Below, piece after piece: positions 1-3,919 of a DNA stretch of 5,411 bases (positions are counted from its first letter, which is position 1; every line of letters begins with the position of its first letter). The notes under the pieces are model-generated. The model did not search any database, had not been told where the DNA came from, and was given only the letters and a program-made list of their open reading frames with translations. The position numbers were made by a program, and so were the translations under genes. This DNA comes from an uncultured Eubacteriales bacterium (GTDB lineage Bacteria > Bacillota > Clostridia > Oscillospirales > Acutalibacteraceae), in contig CATZCM010000047.1 of NCBI GenBank assembly GCA_958417225.1, positions 1 through 5,411 on the forward strand, written 5' to 3'.

Positions 1-87
1 CTTTCTTTTGAAAAAGAAAGTAACCAAAGAAAACTTTTAATCGCGAAACTGCATGTAGTGTAGAAATACCACGCAGTGCTCGCGATT
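1..87 (+). repeat. Two-part intergenic repeat element, left copy (cut by window edge)
   Basis: The stretch opens with CTTTCTTTTGAAAAAGAAAG, a near-perfect palindrome (arms 1-9 and 12-20), followed by the spacer CCAAAGAAAACTTTTAA. A second hairpin follows: AATCGCGA (39-46) pairs with TCGCGATT (80-87), and inside it ACTGC (48-52) pairs with GCAGT (73-77). The palindrome and spacer recur almost unchanged at 5201-5235, 5297-5329 and 5391-5411, in the same orientation. The second hairpin has the same position but a different sequence in those copies. The left arm probably extends beyond the window. No open reading frame of note lies in it. The function is unknown; the design resembles a REP or MITE-like intergenic element. 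Confidence 0.8.
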
Positions 88-328
88 TTATATTATGTGA
101 TTCCTTGTACGAAAAAGTAATACCAATAATATTAAAATAAATTAGGAAAATGTTCCCAATTAATGATGTTCATTGAGTATGAATTAATTTGAATAATTTA
201 ATTGTTTGTACACTGGGATAGAATAAGTGCTTATAATTAGTTTTCTAATTGGAAATTAATTAAATTATTTTATATTGTTATATTTTTATTACAAAGAAAA
301 TTAGGTGAATTTGGACCACTAATACTAT
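88..328. other. AT-rich intergenic stretch, nothing recognised
   Basis: I find no convincing gene here on either strand. The stretch is very AT-rich and full of ATTAA/TTAAT runs. One small palindrome, AATTAG-TTTT-CTAATT (235-250), is too AT-rich to rank above chance. A loose promoter-like pair at 105-132 leads into no reading frame. Confidence 0.6.
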
Positions 329-357
329 TTGACAATTTTTTACGGAAGAGGTATAAT
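329..357 (+). promoter_or_regulatory. Sigma-A promoter of the AbrB-family gene
   Basis: TTGACA (329-334) and TATAAT (352-357) are both exact consensus hexamers separated by 17 bases. Transcription should start near 364, giving a leader of about 45 nt before the start codon at 408. A promoter this close to consensus implies strong basal expression unless a bound regulator, possibly the gene's own product, restrains it. Confidence 0.9.
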
Positions 358-407
358 GTTGTTACTGGTGATAGATTATTGTTGAATTTTGTTTAGGAGG
401 ATTTTGA

Positions 408-650
408 ATGGACAAAAGAGGTATTGTAAGGCCAATGGATCAACTTGGTAGAGTAGTGCTTCCGATGGAATGGAGAAAAAGGCAAAATGTAAATCCAGGG
501 GACTTGCTAGAAATATTTTTTGAAGGTGATAGCGTGAGATTGCAAAAGATTGAGAGTACCTGTGCCTTTTGCGATTCATCTGATGGATTGACTACCTTTA
601 AAGGTAAAAGTATATGTAGAAAATGTCTGGATGAAATGAAATCCAAATAA
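408..650 (+). CDS. AbrB/MazE/SpoVT-family transcriptional regulator with C-terminal zinc ribbon
   Basis: An 80-residue protein. Residues 4-48 form a swapped-hairpin AbrB-type DNA-binding domain, recognised by RGIVRPMDQLGRVVLP and the later GDLLEIFF strand. Residues 52-73 carry C52-x2-C55 and C70-x2-C73, a small zinc-ribbon-like module; the four cysteines are all present. AbrB-type proteins bind AT-rich promoter DNA as dimers or tetramers and usually act as transition-state or developmental regulators; the target here is unknown. The ATG at 408 follows AGGAGG (395-400) at ideal spacing. The gene has its own consensus promoter and terminator, so it is a single-gene unit. No toxin gene adjoins it, so a MazE antitoxin role is unlikely. 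Family assignment is firm; the specific role is not. Confidence 0.9.
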   Translation: MDKRGIVRPMDQLGRVVLPMEWRKRQNVNPGDLLEIFFEGDSVRLQKIESTCAFCDSSDGLTTFKGKSICRKCLDEMKSK

Positions 651-655
651 AAGAG

Positions 656-685
656 TCGAGTAAGGATGTCCTTGCTCGATTTTTT
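656..685 (+). terminator. Rho-independent terminator after the AbrB-family gene
   Basis: TCGAGTAAGGA (656-666) pairs with TCCTTGCTCGA (669-679) along 11 positions with one G-U pair. It is followed directly by a run of six T (680-685). It starts six bases after the stop codon at 648-650, so the transcript ends immediately after this gene. Confidence 0.92.
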
Positions 686-905
686 GTGGTGTATTAATTG
701 AGTGCACTATTTATAAGGTAAAATTTCCGTATTTATTCATTAGTATGTGAGAATAGTTAAAAGCGTGAGAGTCTGTTAATTTAAATGTGGCTCAAAGTCT
801 TATGAAAATTAATGTGTGTTGTGTATGTAAACTTGCGATGCTAAATATGAATATGGGATTTTATTTTGCACTAACTCATAAAATTGAATTTTATGAAAAA
901 AGTAC
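686..905. other. Non-coding gap before the efp promoter
   Basis: No gene longer than about 35 codons is supported here. A 35-codon frame at 802-909 lacks a ribosome binding site and overlaps the -35 element. The only clear structure is the palindrome at 876-896, listed separately. Confidence 0.6.
876..896. promoter_or_regulatory. Perfect 21-bp palindrome just upstream of the efp promoter (candidate operator)
   Basis: TCATAAAATT (876-885) and AATTTTATGA (887-896) are exact reverse complements around a single G. The centre lies 20 bases upstream of the -35 hexamer at 906, the position expected for an activator or repressor site. As a hairpin it has only a 1-base loop and a weak AT stem, so DNA binding by a dimeric protein is a better reading than RNA structure. 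The AbrB-family product encoded upstream is one possible ligand, purely by inference. AT-rich DNA can produce such palindromes by chance. Confidence 0.4.
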
Positions 906-934
906 TTGAAATTTTTCTTTTAATGGTATACAAT
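906..934 (+). promoter_or_regulatory. Sigma-A promoter of the efp operon
   Basis: TTGAAA (906-911) and TACAAT (929-934) each differ from consensus at one position and are 17 bases apart. The expected start is near 941, which gives a 5' leader of about 235 nt before efp. No better promoter lies between here and the gene: TTTACA at 1120-1125 has only TATGTC at the matching -10 position. Confidence 0.75.
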
Positions 935-940
935 ACTATG

Positions 941-1143
941 TATTAGCAGTTTAATTTAAGTCTTTTTTTGTTTTGCTGCGAAAGTGCTTTGTGAAATCTT
1001 TCCGGAGAATTTTTTACTTGAGTAGTGGAAAACTTAAATTTAATCTGTAAATCAAAAACCGTGAGGCACACGGGGATAGCTCTTTGTGATGCTGCTATTA
1101 TAAAGAGAAACGTCTAATGTTTACATAATGATTTGGTAGACGT
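941..1143 (+). promoter_or_regulatory. Long structured 5' leader of efp (candidate RNA element or embedded small RNA)
   Basis: Several complementary segments lie between the promoter and efp. TAGCAG (944-949) pairs with CTGCTA (1092-1097) and would close a domain of about 154 nt. ATTTAAGT (954-961) pairs with ACTTAAAT (1032-1039). CCGTG (1059-1063) pairs with CACGG (1069-1073) in a 5-base-loop hairpin. ACGTCTA (1110-1116) pairs with TAGACGT (1137-1143) as a separate final hairpin. I recognise no riboswitch, T-box or other named class. A long closing stem beginning at the transcription start is also the plan of 6S RNA, but no U-tailed terminator ends it before efp. It could be a regulatory leader, a processed small RNA, or unstructured AT-rich filler. 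Confidence 0.4.
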
Positions 1144-1176
1144 ATGTCATAAATTAAGTATAAAGGAGATTAAAGT

Positions 1177-1734
1177 ATGATTTCTGCAGGAGATTTTCGA
1201 AATGGAGTAACATTTGAAATGGATGGAAATGTAGTATCTATTATAGAATTTCAACATGTTAAACCAGGCAAAGGTGCAGCATTTGTTCGTACGAAATTGA
1301 GAAATGTAATTACAGGTGCTGTTACAGAGAAGACATTTAATCCAAATGACAAGTATCCAACTGCGTTTATTGAAAGACGTGATATGCAATATCTTTATAA
1401 TGATGGCGATTTGTATTATTTTATGGATAATGAAACGTTTGAACAACTTCCTATTAACAAAAGTATCCTTGGGGATAATTTTAAGTTTGTTAAAGAAAAT
1501 ATGGAGTGTAAAGTTCTTTCGTATAAGGGAAATGTTTTTGGTGTGGAACCACCTTTGTTTGTAGAGTTGGAAATTACAGAAACGGATCCAGGTTTTAAGG
1601 GTGATACAGCAACTAATGCTACTAAACCGGCAACTTTGGAAACTGGAGCCGAAATTAAAGTTCCTTTGTTTATTGAGCCTGGTGAAAAAATTAGAATTGA
1701 TACACGTACCGGCGAATACATGGAACGTGCTTAA
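1177..1734 (+). CDS. efp: Elongation factor P
   Basis: A 185-residue protein, the usual length for bacterial EF-P. It binds between the P and E sites of ribosomes stalled on consecutive prolines and promotes peptide bond formation. The N-terminal KOW-like domain (about 1-65) carries the loop KPGKGAAFVR with lysine 32 at the tip, the residue that is modified in Bacillus EF-P (5-aminopentanol type). Lys-type loops also occur with other modifications, and no modification enzyme is encoded in this window. Two OB domains follow (about 66-128 and 129-185), ending in the family signature around ATKPATLETGAEIKVP and FIEPGEKIRIDTRTGEY. The ATG at 1177 follows AAAGGAGA (1162-1169) at good spacing. The stop codon is 14 bases before the CD1247-like gene, so the two share one transcript. 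Confidence 0.97.
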   Translation: MISAGDFRNGVTFEMDGNVVSIIEFQHVKPGKGAAFVRTKLRNVITGAVTEKTFNPNDKYPTAFIERRDMQYLYNDGDLYYFMDNETFEQLPINKSILGDNFKFVKENMECKVLSYKGNVFGVEPPLFVELEITETDPGFKGDTATNATKPATLETGAEIKVPLFIEPGEKIRIDTRTGEYMERA

Positions 1735-1748
1735 GGGAGGATAAAAAA

Positions 1749-2198
1749 ATGAATTTGAATGAAAGAGTGGCTTTTATAAAAGGTTTGGTGGAAGGACTTG
1801 AAATTGATGCGCAAAGTCGTGAAAATAAAGTTCTTCTTTCTGTAATAGAACTTTTGGATGATTTGGCTGTTACCGTTACAGACCTTGAAAATGAAAATGA
1901 AAGAATTTGGGAAACTATCGAGGGTGTCGATGATGATTTGGCTGACCTTGAAGAGGATTACTATGGTTATAATGAGTGCGATTGCGATGACCATGATTGT
2001 GATTGCAGTTGTGATTGCGATTGTGACTGTGATGATGATTTCGACTATGAAGTGACTTGCCCAATTTGTAATGAGGTTATTTGCTTAACTGAAGATCTTC
2101 TTGATAAAGGTTCTATTGTTTGCCCTAAGTGTGGAGAACCTTTAGAATTTGATTTGGATGATATAGTTTATGAGGAAGAAATTGATTCGGATAAGTAG
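1749..2198 (+). CDS. CD1247-like acidic protein with Cys-Asp tract and C-terminal zinc ribbon
   Basis: A 149-residue, strongly acidic protein. Residues 1-70 match the CD1247 N-terminal domain as I know it: RVAFIKGLVEGLEID, then a helical coiled-coil-like stretch rich in Asp, Glu and Leu (EL.DD.., DLENENERIWETIEGVDDDL). Residues 77-97 are low complexity: eight cysteines (77, 79, 84, 86, 88, 90, 92, 94) alternating mainly with aspartate. Residues 104-128 form a zinc ribbon, C104-x2-C107 and C125-x2-C128, followed by an acidic tail. The ATG lies 8 bases after GGGAGG (1735-1740), and the gene is the second of the efp operon. Association with efp is usual for this family in Clostridia, but its function is not established. 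The zinc ribbon and charge would suit protein or RNA-polymerase contacts; that is speculation. Confidence 0.85.
   Translation: MNLNERVAFIKGLVEGLEIDAQSRENKVLLSVIELLDDLAVTVTDLENENERIWETIEGVDDDLADLEEDYYGYNECDCDDHDCDCSCDCDCDCDDDFDYEVTCPICNEVICLTEDLLDKGSIVCPKCGEPLEFDLDDIVYEEEIDSDK
1977..2033 (+). repeat. Cys-Asp coding repeat within the CD1247-like gene
   Basis: The DNA is an imperfect repeat of TGYGAY codon pairs, with a 12-base period of TGTGATTGCGAT, between the helical domain and the zinc ribbon. Interruptions are GAC-CAT (Asp81-His82) and AGT (Ser87). TGC and TGT codons are mixed, as are GAT and GAC, so the tract is not a fresh uniform slippage product. The peptide alternates Cys and Asp for most of its length, which gives it potential to bind soft metal ions. 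Confidence 0.8.
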
Positions 2199-2275
2199 TG
2201 GTTTTTGCTTGAATCAATTGTTTGTTAGTTGAATTTTAAAAACTCCTTGCCTGCATTACATGGTATTATTATCAG

Positions 2276-2307
2276 AAACACACCTTATTCAATAGGGTGT
2301 GTTTAAA
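2276..2307 (+). terminator. Hairpin after the efp operon, probable terminator
   Basis: AAACACACCTTATT (2276-2289) pairs with AATAGGGTGTGTTT (2291-2304) with one G-U pair. In practice it forms about 12 base pairs and a 5-base loop. The T tract is short (TTT, then AAATAA), so termination may be incomplete. The arm begins 78 bases after the stop codon of the CD1247-like gene. Because AAA precedes the stem, it could also serve weakly on the other strand. Confidence 0.7.
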
Positions 2308-2339
2308 TAAATTGTGGTTTGTGAATGGATTGATATTTT

Positions 2340-2351
2340 AGGAAGGGGGTG
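2340..2351 (+). promoter_or_regulatory. Ribosome binding site that decides the DUF4190 start
   Basis: AGGAAGGGGGTG matches the anti-Shine-Dalgarno sequence closely (AAGGGGGTGA against AAGGAGGTGA). Its last three bases are a GTG in frame with the gene, but that GTG lies inside the ribosome binding site. The ATG at 2358 is six bases further on, at correct spacing, and is the start I use. Confidence 0.85.
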
Positions 2352-2357
2352 AATTCT

Positions 2358-2675
2358 ATGGAGAAAAATGAAAGTAAAGGATATGCTATTACGTCAATGG
2401 TTCTTGGAATAGTTTCTTTAGTGGTGTGCTGTTTGCCTTATATTACGGTTCCAGCGGCCTTAATAGGACTTATTTTTGGTATCGTGTCTTTGAAAGGCGG
2501 ATACGGTGGGAGAGGTATGGCTATTGCTGGAATAGTAACTTCATCTGTTGCAATCGCTTTAGGAGCATGGTTGCTAATTGTGATGATTAGGATGTTAGCT
2601 GAAGGAACGTATAATAACCCAAATGTTATGGAGTATGTTCAGGAAATACTTGAACAGGCAAAGGCAAATAGTTAA
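2358..2675 (+). CDS. DUF4190-type small integral membrane protein
   Basis: A 105-residue protein with two hydrophobic stretches. The first (about 9-45) has GYAITSMVLGIVSLVVCC, then VPAALIGLIFGIVSL. The second (about 54-79) has MAIAGIVTSSVAIALGAWLLIV. A short Gly-Arg loop, KGGYGGRG, lies between them. The order KGYAIASLVLGIVSL - loop - GRGMAIAGIV is characteristic of DUF4190 proteins, which are small, abundant in Firmicutes and of unknown function. No signal peptide cleavage site is apparent. The C-terminal 25 residues are polar and probably helical (NVMEYVQEILEQAKANS). The gene stands alone between hairpins at 2276-2304 and 2693-2720, and I cannot see a good promoter for it, so readthrough from the efp operon is possible. 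Confidence 0.8.
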   Translation: MEKNESKGYAITSMVLGIVSLVVCCLPYITVPAALIGLIFGIVSLKGGYGGRGMAIAGIVTSSVAIALGAWLLIVMIRMLAEGTYNNPNVMEYVQEILEQAKANS

Positions 2676-2692
2676 TGTTTGAATATTGTAAT

Positions 2693-2738
2693 AGCAGTTG
2701 CTTTTTTATAGGTAACTGCTTTATTTTATATTTTTTTT
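2693..2738 (+). terminator. Rho-independent terminator after the DUF4190 gene
   Basis: AGCAGTTGC (2693-2701) pairs with GTAACTGCT (2712-2720), nine pairs including one G-U, around a 10-base loop. It is followed by a T-rich stretch (TTATTTTATA, then eight T at 2731-2738). The hairpin starts 17 bases after the stop codon at 2673-2675. Confidence 0.85.
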
Positions 2739-2747
2739 ATTTTGTAC

Positions 2748-2776
2748 TTGACAAATGATTGAGTTTATGTTATTAT
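2748..2776 (+). promoter_or_regulatory. Sigma-A promoter of the rplU-prp-rpmA operon
   Basis: TTGACA (2748-2753) is exact consensus. TATTAT (2771-2776) differs at one position. The spacer is 17 bases. The expected transcription start is near 2783, right where the L21-type leader begins. Confidence 0.92.
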
Positions 2777-2780
2777 GAAT

Positions 2781-2845
2781 ATACCGCATGTTGAAGGTAT
2801 GTTTAAGAACTATGTTCGCCTTATAACAGCGAGTTTTAAAAAGAA
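2781..2845 (+). ncRNA. Ribosomal protein L21 leader (autoregulatory 5' UTR)
   Basis: The leader between promoter and rplU has hairpin ATACC (2781-2785) with GGTAT (2796-2800), then GAAC (2807-2810) with GTTC (2814-2817). Last comes the block CGCCTTATAACAGCGAG (2817-2833), in which CGC and GCG pair. I recognise this block and its distance from rplU as the L21 leader family known upstream of rplU-rpmA in low-GC Gram-positive bacteria. It is thought to let L21 repress its own operon by binding the mRNA. The first hairpin starts about at the transcription start, so its 5' arm may be partly missing from the transcript. Recognition is from memory of the family. Confidence 0.75.
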
Positions 2846-2857
2846 GCAGGTGTAAAA

Positions 2858-3166
2858 ATGTACGCTATAATTGAAACAGGTGGAAAACAGTACAAAGTCC
2901 AAAATGATGATGTTATTTTTGTGGAGAAACTTGGGGCTGAGGAAGGTGCTACAGTTGAGTTTAATGTAGTTGCAGTGTCAAGTGATAATGGGTTGATGTT
3001 TGGTAACCCTTATATGGATTCCGCTAAGGTAACTGGTGAAGTACTTAAAAATGGTAAAGGTAAGAAAATTACAGTGTTTACTTATAAACCTAAAAAAGGT
3101 GAAAAACGTAAACTTGGACATCGTCAACCATATACGAAAGTTCAGATAAAGTCAATTACTGCTTAA
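2858..3166 (+). CDS. rplU: 50S ribosomal protein L21
   Basis: A 102-residue protein, essentially full family length. It begins with the hallmark MYAIIETGGKQYKV. It carries the C-terminal RNA-binding signature KKITVFTYKPKKGEKRKLGH with RQPYTKVQI after it. L21 binds domain VI of 23S rRNA and contacts L20 in the large subunit. The ATG at 2858 is preceded by the modest site AGGTG (2848-2852) at 5-base spacing, which suits repression through the leader. The next gene, prp, starts nine bases after the stop codon. The gene is first in a three-gene operon. Confidence 0.98.
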   Translation: MYAIIETGGKQYKVQNDDVIFVEKLGAEEGATVEFNVVAVSSDNGLMFGNPYMDSAKVTGEVLKNGKGKKITVFTYKPKKGEKRKLGHRQPYTKVQIKSITA

Positions 3167-3175
3167 TATGATATT

Positions 3176-3502
3176 ATGGTAATTATTGATTTTCTGTTGT
3201 CGAAGGATGGTTTTATAAAAGGCTTTGATGTGAAAGGTCATGCGGGTTATGATGTTTATGGTAAGGATACAGTGTGTGCTGCTGTTTCATCAGCTATGCA
3301 GATGACTGCCAATACTTTAACAGATATTATACGCGTTGATGCGGATGTGAAAGTTTTGGGTGATGGACATGTTAATTTGTTCGTGGCAGAAAAAGATTTG
3401 GGCTTGGCTCAGGATGTGTTGAATGGTTTTAAATTGCAATCAATCATATTGGAAGAGGAGTTTCCTGAGTGCATCAAAGTGAATGTAAGAGAATTTATAT
3501 GA
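3176..3502 (+). CDS. prp: Ribosomal-processing cysteine protease Prp
   Basis: A 108-residue protein of the YsxB/Prp family (DUF464). The catalytic pair falls at His22 (VKGHAGYD) and Cys34 (DTVCAAVS), the same numbering as in the Staphylococcus enzyme; Ser38 is also kept. Prp removes the N-terminal extension from ribosomal protein L27, an essential step in bacteria that have the extension. The substrate with its cleavage motif is encoded directly downstream in rpmA. The gene sits between rplU and rpmA, the standard Firmicute order. No Shine-Dalgarno sequence precedes the ATG at 3176. An earlier ATG at 3168 opens only a four-codon frame. Translation is probably coupled to termination of rplU nine bases upstream. 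Confidence 0.95.
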   Translation: MVIIDFLLSKDGFIKGFDVKGHAGYDVYGKDTVCAAVSSAMQMTANTLTDIIRVDADVKVLGDGHVNLFVAEKDLGLAQDVLNGFKLQSIILEEEFPECIKVNVREFI

Positions 3503-3527
3503 AAGATTACGTGGAGGTGTAGTTTTA

Positions 3528-3806
3528 ATGTTAAGAATTAGTATTCAATTTTTTGCTCATAAAAAGGGAGTTGGTTCAACAAAAAACGGCCGCGATTCCG
3601 AATCGAAACGATTGGGTGTGAAACGCGCGGACGGTCAATTTGTATTGGCTGGAAATATTTTAGTGAGACAACGTGGTACTCATATTCATCCCGGTGAAAA
3701 TGTTGGAAAAGGTTCAGATGATACTCTCTTTGCAAAAATTGATGGAGAAGTAAAATTTGAAAGATATGGTAAGAATCGTAAACGTGTTAGCGTGTATGCT
3801 GTTTAG
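3528..3806 (+). CDS. rpmA: 50S ribosomal protein L27 with cleavable N-terminal extension
   Basis: A 92-residue protein with the L27 signature GNILVRQRGTHIHPG at residues 42-56 and the early KKGVGSTKNGRDS. L27 lies at the peptidyl transferase centre, where its mature N-terminus contacts tRNA. The first nine residues, MLRISIQFF, form the extension known from Firmicutes, and cleavage is expected between Phe9 and Ala10 to give AHKKG. Prp, encoded immediately upstream, is the protease for this. The ATG at 3528 follows GGAGGTG (3513-3519) at 8-base spacing, a far better site than those of rplU and prp. The strong terminator at 3854-3884 follows. Confidence 0.98.
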   Translation: MLRISIQFFAHKKGVGSTKNGRDSESKRLGVKRADGQFVLAGNILVRQRGTHIHPGENVGKGSDDTLFAKIDGEVKFERYGKNRKRVSVYAV

Positions 3807-3853
3807 TAAGTGTATTTGCAAGTTTGCATTCGGATATCGATTTTCACATTTTT

Positions 3854-3884
3854 TCCCAAGGGATGCATCCCTTGGGATTTTTTT
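3854..3884 (+). terminator. Strong rho-independent terminator between rpmA and obg
   Basis: TCCCAAGGGA (3854-3863) and TCCCTTGGGA (3868-3877) are exact complements around the tetraloop TGCA, followed by seven T (3878-3884). The whole 24-base stem-loop is a perfect palindrome. It lies 47 bases after the rpmA stop codon and only 35 bases before the obg start, with no room for a promoter between. Expression of obg must therefore rely on readthrough or on a promoter inside or upstream of the terminator. Confidence 0.95.
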
Positions 3885-3904
3885 AATTGATTGTGCTAAA
3901 TTTG

Positions 3905-3912
3905 AAAGGTGG
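3905..3912 (+). promoter_or_regulatory. Ribosome binding site that decides the obg start
   Basis: AAAGGTGG is the only Shine-Dalgarno-like sequence before obg. It places the start seven bases on at TTG 3920 (MSLFVDV). The GTG at 3917 is possible but closer than usual. A TTG at 3887 in the same frame lies three bases after the terminator's T run and would place this site inside the gene, so I reject it. Confidence 0.65.
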
Positions 3913-3919
3913 GATAGTG

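Noticed and set aside
105..132. Promoter TTGTAC with TAATAT, 16-base spacing
   Set aside because: Only a partial match in very AT-rich DNA, with no gene or structured RNA downstream that would need it.
408..650. MazE-type antitoxin of a toxin-antitoxin pair
   Set aside because: No toxin-sized gene adjoins it, and the gene is closed by its own promoter and terminator. The zinc-ribbon tail fits a regulator better.
802..909. 35-codon reading frame on the + strand starting MKINVCCVCK
   Set aside because: There is no ribosome binding site before the ATG, it overlaps the efp -35 hexamer, and its composition looks like AT-rich intergenic DNA. The Cys cluster alone is not enough.
1120..1148. Second efp promoter TTTACA with TATGTC
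   Set aside because: The -10 is poor and the stretch is better explained as the ACGTCTA/TAGACGT hairpin of the leader.
1147..1446. 99-codon reading frame on the - strand over efp
   Set aside because: It is an antisense shadow of efp, rich in Ile and Lys with no domain and no ribosome binding site seen.
2349..2357. GTG start for the DUF4190 protein adding three residues
   Set aside because: The GTG is part of the Shine-Dalgarno sequence itself; the ATG at 2358 has correct spacing.
3887..3919. Upstream TTG start for obg adding 11 residues
   Set aside because: It lies three bases after the terminator T run and would translate the ribosome binding site. Obg proteins normally begin close to (S)LFVDVAKI.
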